A model generated the notes under the pieces. The model saw nothing but the letters and a program-made list of their open reading frames with translations, had not been told where the DNA came from and did not search any database. Below are positions 9,076 through 18,562 of a stretch of DNA of 64,000 nt, piece after piece. The stretch's first letter is position 1. Each line of letters starts with the position of its first letter. The DNA comes from Biformimicrobium ophioploci (GTDB taxonomy: Bacteria > Pseudomonadota > Gammaproteobacteria > Pseudomonadales > Cellvibrionaceae): positions 496,001 to 560,000 of the forward strand of contig NZ_BSYJ01000003.1 of assembly GCF_030270605.1 (NCBI RefSeq), written 5' to 3'. A program made the translations under genes and the position numbers.

Positions 9076-10335
9076 ATGTCAGAGCTTGAGCGCTGGCTGC
9101 AGCGCCTTGAAAAACTGCACCCCTCGGAAATTGACCTGGGCCTTGACCGCATCCGCGCTGTCGCAGAGCGGCTGGCGCTCGGCAAACCCGCGAACAAGGT
9201 AATCACCGTCGCCGGTACCAATGGCAAGGGCTCCTGTGTTGCCGCGGCTGGTGCATTGTTGAGGGCTGCGGGATACTCCGTCGGTAGTTATACCTCGCCA
9301 CATCTGCTGGCATTCAACGAACGGATCCGGGTCAATGGCGAGTGCGTCGGCGATGTTGAGATTGTGGCCGCGTTCGAGGCCATAGAGGCTGCGCGCGGGG
9401 AAACCAGCCTGACCTATTTCGAATACACGACGCTGGCCGGTTTACTGATTTTCTCCAATGCCGGCCTGGATTTCGCGGTGTTAGAGGTCGGGCTGGGTGG
9501 GCGCCTGGACGCGGTGAACCTGGTGGATGCCGATATCGGCATAGTGACCAGTGTCGATATCGATCACGTGGACTGGCTGGGCGACGACATCGAGGTAATC
9601 GGGCGCGAAAAGGCGGGAATATTCCGCGCCGGCAAGTTTGCCATTATCGGGGATCCGCACGCGCCGGCGAGTGTGGCGCAGGTTGCGAAGGAAAAGGGCG
9701 CGGTACTTTATCAGGCCGGCAAGGCGTTCTCGATGCAGCCGGTTGCAGATGGCTGGCACTGGCACCTGAATGACCTCAGGCTGGCGTTGCCTGTGCTGCA
9801 GCTGCCGCCGGCCAGTGTTGCCAGCGCTCTTGCGGCATTGTCCCTTGCCGCTGCGCTGCCGGAACCTGCGGTGATTCATTCCGTGCTGGCGGGGCTGACG
9901 CTACCCGGTCGCTGCCAGCAGGTTGAGGTGCTGGGCCGGAGGGTGATTCTGGATGTGGGTCACAACCCGCAGGCGGCCCGCTATCTGGCGGCATGGCTGG
10001 ATAGTAGCGACTGCAAGGGCCGCACCTTTGCGCTGTTCGCGGCGATGGCCGACAAGGACCTCACGGGGCTGCTGCAGCCGCTGCGGGAGCAGGTGCGCAC
10101 CTGGGGCGTGGCGCCGCTGCCCGGCAACCCGCGTGCAGCGACACTGGAGCAGCTCGGTTCTGCCGTCGAGAGTGTTGCTGTGGAAGGGGCGTGCCACCGC
10201 TTTGGCAGTGTGCGAGTGGGGCTCGAGCAATTTTGCCGGTCCATGGCGAGTGAAGACAGGTTGCTTGTATTCGGTTCTTTCTTTACCGTTGCGGAAGTAT
10301 TGCAGTATCTACGGGAGCGGGGTCAGGGTGGCTGA
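9076..10335 (+). CDS. folC: Dihydrofolate synthase / folylpolyglutamate synthase
   Basis: Adds glutamate to dihydropteroate and later to reduced folates. It has 419 residues. The ATP-binding loop is VAGTNGKGSCVAAAG, followed by the family motifs SYTSPHLLAFNERI, FEYTTLAGLL, EVGLGGRLDAVN and the Mur-ligase-type DIDHVDWLG. The C-terminal domain starts near LPGRCQQVEVLG. The last 8 bp overlap the start of the SPOR-domain gene, so the two are probably co-translated. Confidence 0.96.
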   Translation: MSELERWLQRLEKLHPSEIDLGLDRIRAVAERLALGKPANKVITVAGTNGKGSCVAAAGALLRAAGYSVGSYTSPHLLAFNERIRVNGECVGDVEIVAAFEAIEAARGETSLTYFEYTTLAGLLIFSNAGLDFAVLEVGLGGRLDAVNLVDADIGIVTSVDIDHVDWLGDDIEVIGREKAGIFRAGKFAIIGDPHAPASVAQVAKEKGAVLYQAGKAFSMQPVADGWHWHLNDLRLALPVLQLPPASVASALAALSLAAALPEPAVIHSVLAGLTLPGRCQQVEVLGRRVILDVGHNPQAARYLAAWLDSSDCKGRTFALFAAMADKDLTGLLQPLREQVRTWGVAPLPGNPRAATLEQLGSAVESVAVEGACHRFGSVRVGLEQFCRSMASEDRLLVFGSFFTVAEVLQYLRERGQGG

Positions 10336-10891
10336 AGAAAACCGGATTCACGACGGGCGTCGACAGCGGCTTGTGGGCGCCCTGGTTTTGGCGGCGCTCG
10401 CCGTGATTTTCCTGCCGAGCCTGTTCGATCGTGAGGGCGGGCGTTATATCGACCAGACCTCCCGCATACCGCCGGCACCCGAGATGGCAGTGGTCGAGAT
10501 CGCCGAGCCGCAGCGGCCTGTAGGCGTTGCCATGCCGCCGCAGCCGGAGGAGCTTTTTCAGCCGGATGAAGCCGATGCCGAGCCGGTCACCGAAACCGTG
10601 GAGTCATCATCCCCTGTCAGTCCCGAGCCAATTCTGGACGCCAGCGATATGCCCAATGCCTGGGTGGTGCAGGTTGCGTCCTACCGCAAGGAGGGGCAGG
10701 CCAGGGAGCTGCGCGACCGCTTGATGGGCGACGGCTTCAGGGCCTACACACGCCTCGCGAAAACCGGCAAGGGCAATATGTATCGGGTGTTTGTCGGTCC
10801 CAAGGTTGACCGGCAGGCAGCGGTGCAAGCCAAGCGCGAGCTGGACCAGCTGCTCAAGATCGACTCATTGGTTCTGCGCTTCAAGGCTTAG
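10328..10891 (+). CDS. dedD: SPOR-domain membrane protein (DedD-like)
   Basis: A 187-residue protein starting at GTG 10328, overlapping folC by 8 bp. It has a short cytoplasmic N-terminus, a single transmembrane helix at about 15-33, a Pro/Glu-rich periplasmic linker, and a C-terminal SPOR domain at about 112-187 (AWVVQVASYRKEGQAREL...MYRVFVGPK). SPOR domains bind glycan strands lacking stem peptides at the division septum. The position between folC and cvpA is that of dedD, a non-essential septal-ring protein gene. Confidence 0.88.
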   Translation: MAEENRIHDGRRQRLVGALVLAALAVIFLPSLFDREGGRYIDQTSRIPPAPEMAVVEIAEPQRPVGVAMPPQPEELFQPDEADAEPVTETVESSSPVSPEPILDASDMPNAWVVQVASYRKEGQARELRDRLMGDGFRAYTRLAKTGKGNMYRVFVGPKVDRQAAVQAKRELDQLLKIDSLVLRFKA

Positions 10892-10903
10892 TGCTCGAGA
10901 TTG

Positions 10904-10922
10904 GCGGTTAAAAATTAACCGC
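10904..10922. promoter_or_regulatory. Perfect inverted repeat upstream of cvpA-purF
   Basis: GCGGTTAA-AAA-TTAACCGC is an 8-bp perfect dyad about 37 bp upstream of the likely cvpA -10 element. It does not match the E. coli PurR consensus. It may be an operator, or a weak terminator for dedD (a T6 run begins 9 nt later). Confidence 0.4.
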
Positions 10923-10958
10923 TGGTCCTGCTTTTTTCTGGGCGCGACATTCCCCCTC

Positions 10959-10967
10959 TGGTAAAAT
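10959..10967 (+). promoter_or_regulatory. Candidate extended -10 promoter for cvpA-purF
   Basis: TGGTAAAAT fits an extended -10 (TGnTAnAAT-like) 34 bp upstream of the cvpA ATG. No good -35 hexamer is visible at 17 bp spacing. Confidence 0.4.
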
Positions 10968-11000
10968 GCCGCTCCTTATTTAGCGACTGCGGAAGCTCGA

Positions 11001-11495
11001 ATGAACTGGGCGGACTGGACTATTCTCGGGATCATCCTGATCTCTGCGCTAATCAGCCTCTCTCGGGGCTTTGTAAAAGAAGTCATTTCCCTGGCTACCT
11101 GGGTGGCCGCGTTTCTTGTTGCAGTCACTTTCCGTGACTCCCTGGCGCCGCTGCTGACCAATCTTGTGGACACACCGTCGTTGCAGGTTCTGGCGGCCTC
11201 CGCAATTCTTTTTGTTTTTACCCTGCTGGCGGGCGCCGGCCTCAATATGTCGGTTTCGGCGTTTGTCGAGGCGACAGGCCTGAGTGGAACCGACAGGACC
11301 CTCGGCCTGGTTTTTGGTATGTTGCGCGGCGGTATGATCGTGCTGGCGCTCCTGATGCTGGCGCCGATGCTGCTGCCGGTCGAGCAGGACGGCTGGTGGT
11401 CCCAGTCTGTACTGATTCCGCATTTTCTCGAGTTTGAAGACTGGGCCTTGGGCGCGATGGGTGCTGCCAAGGAATATGTCGTAAAGTTATTTTGA
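11001..11495 (+). CDS. cvpA: CvpA family inner-membrane protein
   Basis: A 164-residue protein with about four transmembrane helices. It begins MNWADWTILGIILISALISL and includes the conserved family segment SRGFVKEVISLATWVAAF. It is named for colicin V production and needed for envelope robustness in enterics; its molecular activity is unknown. The ATG at 11001 follows GGAAG. It lies 24 bp before purF, the conserved cvpA-purF pair. Confidence 0.93.
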   Translation: MNWADWTILGIILISALISLSRGFVKEVISLATWVAAFLVAVTFRDSLAPLLTNLVDTPSLQVLAASAILFVFTLLAGAGLNMSVSAFVEATGLSGTDRTLGLVFGMLRGGMIVLALLMLAPMLLPVEQDGWWSQSVLIPHFLEFEDWALGAMGAAKEYVVKLF

Positions 11496-11519
11496 CGCAC
11501 CGCTAAGGGGTTGTTTTCT

Positions 11520-13025
11520 ATGTGTGGCATTGTGGGAGTTGTTGGCAAAAGCGACGTCAACCTTCAGTTGTATGACGCTTTGACCATGTTGCAGCATCGT
11601 GGGCAGGATGCCGCCGGCATCGTGACCTGTGATCGCAACCGGTTGTGCCAGCAAAAGGCCAACGGCCTGGTGCGTGATGTTTTCCGGACGCGCCATATGC
11701 AGCGCCTGACCGGTAATTTCGGTATTGGCCACGTGCGTTACCCAACCGCGGGCAGTTCCGGCCCGGCGTTGGCGCAACCGTTTTATGTGAATTCCCCTTA
11801 CGGTATTTCACTGGCGCACAACGGTAACCTTACCAATGTGCAGGAAATCGCCGACGAAATCTTCCAGCAGGACCTGCGCCATATCAATACGGATTCCGAT
11901 TCCGAAGCACTGCTGAACGTGTTTGCCCATGAACTGCACAAGCAGGGCAAGCTGCAGCCTTCGCCGGAGGATATCTTCGAAGCCATGCGTGCGGTGCACA
12001 AGCGCATTCGCGGCGGCTATGCCTGCGTGGCATTGATCGTTGGCTATGGCATTGTCGCGTTTCGCGATCCGAACGGCATCCGCCCGCTCGTTTACGGCAA
12101 GCGTGAAACCGATGCCGGCACAGAATACATGGTGGCTTCCGAATCCGTTGCGCTGGATGTACTGGGCTATGAGGTCGTGCGCGATGTGCGCCCGGGCGAG
12201 GTGCTGTACATCGAGCTGGACGGTACCCTGCACGCGGAGCAGTGCGCAGAGGACCCGAAACTGCACCCGTGTATTTTTGAGCATGTCTATTTCGCCCGTC
12301 CGGATTCCATCATCGACGGCATTTCCGTGCACAAGGCGCGCCTGCGCCAGGGTGAATATCTGGCAGAAAAAATCCTGCGCGAGCGCCCGGACCACGATAT
12401 CGATGTGGTGATTCCGATCCCGGATTCATCCCGGTCGGCCGGCCAGGCAGTTGCGCACAAGCTCGGGGTGAAGTTTCGCGAGGGTATGGTGAAAAACCGC
12501 TATATCGGCCGGACTTTCATCATGCCGGGGCAGAAGCAGCGCAAGAAATCAGTGCGCCAGAAACTGAACCCGATTCCGCTGGAGTTTCGCGGCAAGAATG
12601 TGTTGTTGGTGGATGACTCGATTGTGCGTGGCACCACCTGCAAGCAGATCGTACAGATGGCGCGTGAAGCAGGTGCTGCGAAGGTGTACTTCGCCACGGC
12701 GGCGCCTGCGGTGAAATACCCGAATGTGTACGGTATCGATATGCCGAGCGCGTCCGAGCTGGTGGCGTCAGGCCGTACCGAGAAAGAGGTGCAGGACGAG
12801 ATCGGTGCGGACTGGTTGGTCTATCAGGATCTGCAGGACCTGGTGGCGGCATCCGCCGAGGGCAATACCGAGGTCGATGGCTTCGACACCTCGGTGTTTG
12901 ACGGTACCTATGTCACCGGCGATGTCGATGATGACTACTTCGCGGCGCTCGACCAGGCGCGCAGCGATGCGGCCAAGGAAAAGAAAGCTGCGGGTGACGG
13001 GGCCGGCCAGAGCGCCGTAATCTGA
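11520..13025 (+). CDS. purF: Amidophosphoribosyltransferase
   Basis: First committed step of purine synthesis: PRPP plus glutamine gives phosphoribosylamine. It has 501 residues. The ATG at 11520 (after AAGGGG) places the catalytic nucleophile directly after Met (MCGIVGVVG), as required for the Ntn-type glutaminase. Glutaminase motifs include [12 protein letters not shown] and HNGNLTN. The PRPP-binding motif is [17 protein letters not shown]. No Cys ligands for an Fe-S cluster are evident, matching the E. coli-type enzyme. A terminator follows. Confidence 0.97.
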   Translation: MCGIVGVVGKSDVNLQLYDALTMLQHRGQDAAGIVTCDRNRLCQQKANGLVRDVFRTRHMQRLTGNFGIGHVRYPTAGSSGPALAQPFYVNSPYGISLAHNGNLTNVQEIADEIFQQDLRHINTDSDSEALLNVFAHELHKQGKLQPSPEDIFEAMRAVHKRIRGGYACVALIVGYGIVAFRDPNGIRPLVYGKRETDAGTEYMVASESVALDVLGYEVVRDVRPGEVLYIELDGTLHAEQCAEDPKLHPCIFEHVYFARPDSIIDGISVHKARLRQGEYLAEKILRERPDHDIDVVIPIPDSSRSAGQAVAHKLGVKFREGMVKNRYIGRTFIMPGQKQRKKSVRQKLNPIPLEFRGKNVLLVDDSIVRGTTCKQIVQMAREAGAAKVYFATAAPAVKYPNVYGIDMPSASELVASGRTEKEVQDEIGADWLVYQDLQDLVAASAEGNTEVDGFDTSVFDGTYVTGDVDDDYFAALDQARSDAAKEKKAAGDGAGQSAVI

Positions 13026-13046
13026 GTTCGCTCCTCAGCAGTTGAT

Positions 13047-13074
13047 AAAACGCCGGGATCTTCCCGGCGTTTTT
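13047..13074 (+). terminator. Rho-independent terminator after purF
   Basis: The stem is CGCCGGGA / TCCCGGCG (8 bp) with a 3-nt loop, flanked by AAAA and TTTTTG. It closes the accD-to-purF transcript before metZ. Confidence 0.9.
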
Positions 13075-13176
13075 GTTTCCGTGGTAGCGGATCCCGTCGA
13101 CACCTCTGTTCACTCGCTACCTGAATGGTTAGTATCGGGCCTGAATATTAAGAAGTTGATTTGGCAGGAAGGAACC

Positions 13177-14364
13177 ATGTTCGAAGACGATGGCTATGCA
13201 CTGGAAACCCTCGCTGTGCGGGCCGGTCAGATACGCTCCCCGGAGGGCGAGCACGCCGAAGCGCTGTTCCCGACCTCCAGTTATGTCTTTCCCTCTGCGG
13301 CGGAAGCCGCTGCGCGTTTCTCGGGCGAGCGCCCGGGGAATGTCTACTCCCGCTATACCAACCCGACTGTGCGCATGTTCGAGGAACGTATTGCGGCGCT
13401 GGAGGGCGGCGAAGCGGCAGTGGCCACGGCGTCGGGCATGGCCGCTATTACCAGCGTGTGCATGGCTTTCCTGTCTGCTGGTGACAAGGTGGTCTGTTCG
13501 CGCAGTGTGTTCGGTACCACCACCGCACTGTTCAACCGCTATATGCAGAAGTTTGGTGTCGAGGTCGAGTTTGTAGACCTGACCGATATGTCTGCGTGGC
13601 AGGCCGCAGTAGACGAAAAGACCAGGCTGGTTTTTCTGGAAACGCCCTCCAACCCATTGTGCGAGGTTGCGGACGTAAAGGCCCTGGCGGATATCGCGCA
13701 CGCAAAGGGTGCGTTGCTGGTAGTGGATAATTGCTTCTGCACCCCGGCATTGCAGAGGCCGCTCAAGCTCGGGGCGGACATCGTCGTGCACTCCGCGACA
13801 AAATACCTTGATGGCCAGGGTCGCTGCGTGGGCGGTGTCGCTGTGGGTCGCCGTGAATTGATGGAAGAGCTGGTGGTCTATTTGCGTACGGCAGGGCCGA
13901 CCATGAGCGCCTTCAACGCCTGGGTATTCCTGAAAGGACTGGAGACTCTGGGGCTGCGCATGCGCGCGCATTCTGAGAGCGCAATGCAGCTGGCGCGCTG
14001 GCTGCAGGAACAGCCGCAGGTGGAGGGCGTAAACTATGCGGGGCTGGAAAGCCATCCGGGGCATGAGCTGGCACGGGCGCAGCAAACCGCGTTTGGCGGG
14101 GTGCTCAGTTTCCGGGTCGCAGGTGGACGGGACGCGGCCTGGCGGGTGATCGATGCAACCCGAATCATGTCACTGACTGCGAATCTCGGAGATGCAAAAA
14201 CCACGATCGTGCATCCGGCCACCACCACCCATGGACGCCTGAGTGAGGAAGAGAAGGCCCGGGCGGGCATAACGGAGAACCTGATCCGGGTTTCAGTGGG
14301 CCTTGAGAATATCGAGGACCTGCAGGGAGACCTCGCACGCGGGTTCGCGTTACTGGACGCTTGA
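13177..14364 (+). CDS. metZ: O-succinylhomoserine sulfhydrylase
   Basis: A PLP enzyme of the Cys/Met metabolism family that makes homocysteine directly from O-succinylhomoserine and sulfide. It has 395 residues from the ATG at 13177, preceded by AGGAAGGA. The PLP Lys209 lies in HSATKYLDGQGR. SGMAAITSVCMAFL and SLGDAKT-like (ANLGDAKTTIVHPATTTH) motifs are present. The position after purF is that of metZ in Pseudomonas. Cystathionine gamma-synthase is a related possibility, but the metZ context and the FSGERPGNVYSRYTNPTV segment favour MetZ. Confidence 0.9.
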   Translation: MFEDDGYALETLAVRAGQIRSPEGEHAEALFPTSSYVFPSAAEAAARFSGERPGNVYSRYTNPTVRMFEERIAALEGGEAAVATASGMAAITSVCMAFLSAGDKVVCSRSVFGTTTALFNRYMQKFGVEVEFVDLTDMSAWQAAVDEKTRLVFLETPSNPLCEVADVKALADIAHAKGALLVVDNCFCTPALQRPLKLGADIVVHSATKYLDGQGRCVGGVAVGRRELMEELVVYLRTAGPTMSAFNAWVFLKGLETLGLRMRAHSESAMQLARWLQEQPQVEGVNYAGLESHPGHELARAQQTAFGGVLSFRVAGGRDAAWRVIDATRIMSLTANLGDAKTTIVHPATTTHGRLSEEEKARAGITENLIRVSVGLENIEDLQGDLARGFALLDA

Positions 14365-14577
14365 GTCCCTGCGCATGTGCAGACCCACGCCTGTAGGGGG
14401 ATGCGGGTCACGCCAGCAGGAGGTGTTTGCCGCCAAATGTGATTGGCGCCACGGCAGCCCGCTGTGGCCCACCTATCATTGAGGCTGGTGCAGTTTCGCC
14501 CGGCTCCCGCAGTATGGGGCGGGGCGCAGAATAATAATCGGCCCGCTGCCGGGTTCGGGGAAAATAAAGGGTAAGAC

Positions 14578-15495
14578 GTGCAGAAAATAATTCCCGCCAT
14601 TGTGGCTGATGTCGGCAAGGTTTTGCTGGGCAAGGAACACCAGATCAAGCTCGCAATTGCCTGCCTGCTCGCAAGGGGTCACCTGTTGATTGAAGACCTG
14701 CCAGGCATGGGCAAGACCACACTGGCACATACCATTGCCGCCGTAATGGGGCTGTCCTACAAGCGCGTACAGTTCACCAGCGATATGCTGCCAGCAGATA
14801 TTGTCGGCGTTTCCATTTTTGACCGTGAAAGTAGCAGCTTCCGTTTTCATGAAGGGCCGGTATTCAGCCAGCTGCTGCTGGCGGATGAAATTAACCGTAC
14901 CTCGCCCAAGACCCAGAGTGCGCTGCTGGAAGCCATGGAAGAAGGGCAGGTAACGGTGGACGGGGAGACGCGCTCGCTCCCGCAACCTTTCTTTGTCATT
15001 GCCACCCAGAACCCGCTGGAGCAATCCGGTACCTTCGGCCTGCCGGAATCCCAGCTCGATCGTTTCCTGATGCGGATTTCGCTTGGTTACCCAACCCCGG
15101 AAGCAGAGCGGGCGCTCTATTCCGGAGTGGACTCACGCGCTGAGCTGGCCCGCCTGCAGCCGCGTATCAAACCGGAAACACTGCAGAAAATGCAGGCTAT
15201 GGTGTCCCAGGTAAAGGCAACCGAAAGCCTGCTGGATTACCTGCAGCGTCTGGTGCAGCACACCCGCCAGAGCCCGGACTTCGCCTGCGGCCTCTCCCCC
15301 AGGGGCGCACTGGCCCTGCTGCATGCCGCTCGGGCATGGGCACTGATGCATGCGCGCACCCATGTGATCCCGGAAGATATCCAGGCTGTTATTCCCGCAG
15401 TTGCCGCGCACAGGCTGCAGTCAGTAACCGATGGCAGTTCGGACAGCACCCTGGTGGATCGCTTGCTGAACCAGGTCGATGTGATCGCCGCCTGA
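14578..15495 (+). CDS. MoxR-family AAA+ ATPase
   Basis: A 305-residue AAA+ protein. It has Walker A DLPGMGKTTLAHT (about residues 40-52), Walker B LLLADEINRTSPKTQ, the sensor segment FFVIATQNPLEQ and a C-terminal AAA lid. MoxR proteins act as chaperones for cofactor insertion or complex maturation, usually with von Willebrand-type partners. It starts at GTG 14578. It is first of four tightly packed genes (MoxR, DUF58, transglutaminase, MFS). The first three form a widespread module of unknown exact function in proteobacteria. Confidence 0.93.
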   Translation: MQKIIPAIVADVGKVLLGKEHQIKLAIACLLARGHLLIEDLPGMGKTTLAHTIAAVMGLSYKRVQFTSDMLPADIVGVSIFDRESSSFRFHEGPVFSQLLLADEINRTSPKTQSALLEAMEEGQVTVDGETRSLPQPFFVIATQNPLEQSGTFGLPESQLDRFLMRISLGYPTPEAERALYSGVDSRAELARLQPRIKPETLQKMQAMVSQVKATESLLDYLQRLVQHTRQSPDFACGLSPRGALALLHAARAWALMHARTHVIPEDIQAVIPAVAAHRLQSVTDGSSDSTLVDRLLNQVDVIAA

Positions 15496-15496
15496 C

Positions 15497-16534
15497 ATGG
15501 CAAGCAGGAGTATTGCGGGGAATGTCCGTGAATCGTCGAGTGATGGCCTGCGTGGCTGGATAAAGGCGCGGGTGAAAGCCTGGCTTGGCAAGCGCCTGCC
15601 GCCGGCACACCGGGTCACGCTGGATCATTCCCGCCTTTTCGTTTTTCCCACTCGTGCTGGCCTCGGCTTCCTGGTGATACTGCTGGGGCTGTGGCTGCTC
15701 GGCACGAATTACGAAAATAATGTCATTCTTGGCCTGACCTTCCTGCTGCTGGGGCTGTTTGTTGTCGTTCCCCTGCACACCTTCTCCAATCTCTCCGGTG
15801 TGACGGTAGCACTGCGTGGCACACAGCCTGCATTTGCCGGTGAGCACGCCGTGGCCAACCTGAGAATCGAGCGTCGCGGTAAACAGCCGCGTGAGCGGAT
15901 TGGGCTCTACTGGCCGGGGGAGGTTCCGGTGGAGGTGGACCTGCTGGAGAAGGGCAGTACGGAATTCCAGTTGGCGTTGCCGGTGCTGGAGCGCGGCCTG
16001 GTCAGTGCGCCGCGGGTTTGTATTGAGTCCAGTTTTCCGCTTGGCATCTTTCGTTGCTGGAGCCACCTCGACCTGGATGCGAAGTTCCTCGTATACCCGC
16101 GCCCGTTGCCGGCGGGTCCGTTGCCAGTGGGGGTTGCGTCGGGGGAGGGCAAGGAAAAGAGCACCATAGCCGGCATGGATGATTTTGCCGGCCTGAAAAA
16201 CTTCCAGCCCGGGCACCCCCTGAAGCAGGTCGCGTGGAAGCAATACGCGCGCGGACGCGAGCTCTATAGCAAGGAATTTGAATCCTATCGCGATGAGCGC
16301 CTGTGGCTGGATTGGGACTACCTGCCGGGCCGGGATGTGGAAACCCGCCTGTCGCTACTCTGCGACTGGGCCTTGCAGGCGCATCGCCAGCAACTGGCTT
16401 TTGGCCTGCGCATACCAAATAAACTGATCGAGCCGGATAAGGGCCGTGCCCACCTGAACAAAATTTTGGAGGCCCTTGCACGTTTCCCCGTGCGCGGTGC
16501 CCGCGACCCGCTGGGGCAGGGAGGAGCGGCATGA
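15497..16534 (+). CDS. DUF58 domain membrane protein
   Basis: A 345-residue protein starting 1 nt after the moxR stop. Two transmembrane helices lie at about 50-90 (GLGFLVILLGLWLLGTNYEN and the following hydrophobic stretch). The DUF58 domain follows, with the conserved segment LKNFQPGHPLKQVAWKQYAR. DUF58 proteins are vWA-like partners of MoxR ATPases, though the metal-binding MIDAS residues are often degenerate. The last 4 bp (ATGA) overlap the transglutaminase start, indicating translational coupling. Confidence 0.9.
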   Translation: MASRSIAGNVRESSSDGLRGWIKARVKAWLGKRLPPAHRVTLDHSRLFVFPTRAGLGFLVILLGLWLLGTNYENNVILGLTFLLLGLFVVVPLHTFSNLSGVTVALRGTQPAFAGEHAVANLRIERRGKQPRERIGLYWPGEVPVEVDLLEKGSTEFQLALPVLERGLVSAPRVCIESSFPLGIFRCWSHLDLDAKFLVYPRPLPAGPLPVGVASGEGKEKSTIAGMDDFAGLKNFQPGHPLKQVAWKQYARGRELYSKEFESYRDERLWLDWDYLPGRDVETRLSLLCDWALQAHRQQLAFGLRIPNKLIEPDKGRAHLNKILEALARFPVRGARDPLGQGGAA

Positions 16535-18561
16535 CCGAATTGCGTTCACTCCTGCCGCGCGACACACTGCTCTGGATCCTGGTGGTACAGGCTGCGGTGC
16601 TCCTTCCCTATGCCCTGACACTGCCGTGGTGGGTATTCGCGTGCTGGATCGGGGTTACCTACTGGCGCCTGCAGGTCTATCTCGGAAAATGGGAACTGCC
16701 CGGAAATTTCGTCAAGTTTGTCCTGATCCTGGGCTGCACTGCCGGGCTGATCCTGACGTTCAAGCGCTGGTATGCACTGGAGCCTCTCGTGACCCTGCTG
16801 GCGGTGGCGTTTACCCTCAAGAACGTTGAGTTGGCAACGCGGCGCGATGCCTTCTTTATCGTGTCGCTGGCATTTTTTGTGGCCGCGACCCATTTATTGT
16901 TTGAGCAGGGCATTCCGCAGGCCGTCTATGCGCTGGGCTGTATCGTCCTGGCCACCGCGGCCCTGCTGGCAATGAACAGCCCGGCCTCGGCCGCCGCGCC
17001 ACGACGCACGCTCAAGCGCGCGGGCAAGATGTTGCTGCAGGCGGTGCCCCTGATGTTGATCCTTTTCATCGTGTTGCCGCGCCTCGGCCCCATGTGGTCG
17101 GTGCCGCAGACCGGCGGGGAAGCCAGTACGGGGCTCAGCGATTCGATGGAGCCCGGCGCATTCGGAAAGTTGTCCAAGTCAGCGCGGCCGGCGTTTCGCG
17201 TGACCTTTGCTGACGGCATGGCGCCACCGGCCCCGCCCGAGCGCTACTGGCGTGCGCTGGTATTCAGTCACTTCGACGGGCGCAAGTGGACCCAGGGGCA
17301 CCGGGTCGACCCGTTGCTGGGCGGCAAGGTGTACTGGAAGTCCCGGCGCGAGGATATTGATCGCAGCGGTAATGCGCGCCATTACCAGGTGATTCTCGAG
17401 CCGACCCGCCAGACCTGGCTGCCGGCGCTCGCACAGCCGGAATCGGACACTCGCGGTGTGGGTGAAAAACCCGAGAACCTGCTCGCCTATATCCGTCCCG
17501 TTACCAAGCGTATGGCGTACGAGGTTGTCAGCTGGCCAGGCAGCGCCGGCATTGCCGCTGGTGCGGGACTTTCCGAGGTGGAGCGGGAGATCAACCTGCA
17601 GCTGCCGAGTCGCGGTAACGAACGTGCGCGGGCGCTGGCGGAAAGCTGGCGTAAAGACGGGATGGATGCACACGAAGTGGTGCAGGCTGCACTCGGTGAA
17701 TATTACCAGTCTTTCGTATACACCCTGAACCCGCCCGTGCTCGGCCGCGACAGTGTCGACGGGTTCCTGTTCGAATCACGCGCGGGCTTCTGTGAGCACT
17801 TCGCCGGCAGTTTCGTCTACCTGATGCGCGCGGCGGGTATCCCGGCGCGGGTGGTGACCGGTTATCTGGGCGGCGAATGGATTGAGCAGCAGAACTACAT
17901 GATTGTGCACGACTTCGACGCGCATGCATGGGCAGAGGTATGGCTGCCGGGCGAGGGCTGGACCCGAGTGGACCCGACGGCTGCGGTGGCGCCCGAGCGG
18001 GTACTGGACGGGCTGCAGAATGCATTGCCGGAAGAATTCCGCGCGGAGGATTTTGGCTTGATCGAGTTCAGTCACATCGGCTGGCTCAATGCTCTGCGTA
18101 TCCAGTGGGATATGCTGAACTACCGCTGGTACCGGTCTGTGGTTTCGTTTGACGCGGACCAGCAGGAAGGCCTGCTTACGCGCCTGCTGGGTGAGGTTAG
18201 TGGCCGCCGTATTGCGCTGGCGCTTGGCAGCGTTTTCGGTATCGCGCTGGTGGTGCTGGCGGCGTGGTTGCACCTCATTAATCGGGGTAAGCCCGCGCCG
18301 CGGCCGGAGCGACTCTACCGGCGCTTCTGCCAGCGCCTGGCCCGAGCAGGGTTGCCGCGTGAAAAGGGCGAGTCGCCACGGGATTATGCCCTGCGTATCT
18401 GCCGGGTCGCGCCGCACTGGGGTGGTATGGTAAACAGTATTACCGCGGCCTACGAAAAAGCCGCGTACTTTGATGACAGTACTGCCGAACAACAGCTTGC
18501 GCGCCTGCTGAAAACCTTCTGGCCGGCCTCCCGCGCATCAGTGCAGGAAGCAACCAGCTGA
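16531..18561 (+). CDS. tgpA: TgpA-type membrane transglutaminase-like protein (DUF3488/DUF4129)
   Basis: A 676-residue protein. About five to six N-terminal transmembrane helices (residues 1-190) precede a periplasmic transglutaminase core and a C-terminal helix at about 555-580. A cytoplasmic DUF4129-like tail follows. The catalytic triad is visible: Cys421 in AGFCEHFAGSF, His465 in DAHAWAEVW and Asp481 in RVDPTAAV. The Pseudomonas aeruginosa homologue TgpA is reported as essential, with a periplasmic active domain; its substrate is unknown. It is in an operon with MoxR and DUF58, overlapping the latter by 4 bp. Confidence 0.9.
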   Translation: MTELRSLLPRDTLLWILVVQAAVLLPYALTLPWWVFACWIGVTYWRLQVYLGKWELPGNFVKFVLILGCTAGLILTFKRWYALEPLVTLLAVAFTLKNVELATRRDAFFIVSLAFFVAATHLLFEQGIPQAVYALGCIVLATAALLAMNSPASAAAPRRTLKRAGKMLLQAVPLMLILFIVLPRLGPMWSVPQTGGEASTGLSDSMEPGAFGKLSKSARPAFRVTFADGMAPPAPPERYWRALVFSHFDGRKWTQGHRVDPLLGGKVYWKSRREDIDRSGNARHYQVILEPTRQTWLPALAQPESDTRGVGEKPENLLAYIRPVTKRMAYEVVSWPGSAGIAAGAGLSEVEREINLQLPSRGNERARALAESWRKDGMDAHEVVQAALGEYYQSFVYTLNPPVLGRDSVDGFLFESRAGFCEHFAGSFVYLMRAAGIPARVVTGYLGGEWIEQQNYMIVHDFDAHAWAEVWLPGEGWTRVDPTAAVAPERVLDGLQNALPEEFRAEDFGLIEFSHIGWLNALRIQWDMLNYRWYRSVVSFDADQQEGLLTRLLGEVSGRRIALALGSVFGIALVVLAAWLHLINRGKPAPRPERLYRRFCQRLARAGLPREKGESPRDYALRICRVAPHWGGMVNSITAAYEKAAYFDDSTAEQQLARLLKTFWPASRASVQEATS

Positions 18562-18562
18562 G

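Noticed and set aside
10904-10922. PurR operator upstream of cvpA-purF
   Set aside because: The palindrome GCGGTTAA...TTAACCGC does not match ACGCAAACGTTTGCGT. It is kept only as an unassigned inverted repeat.
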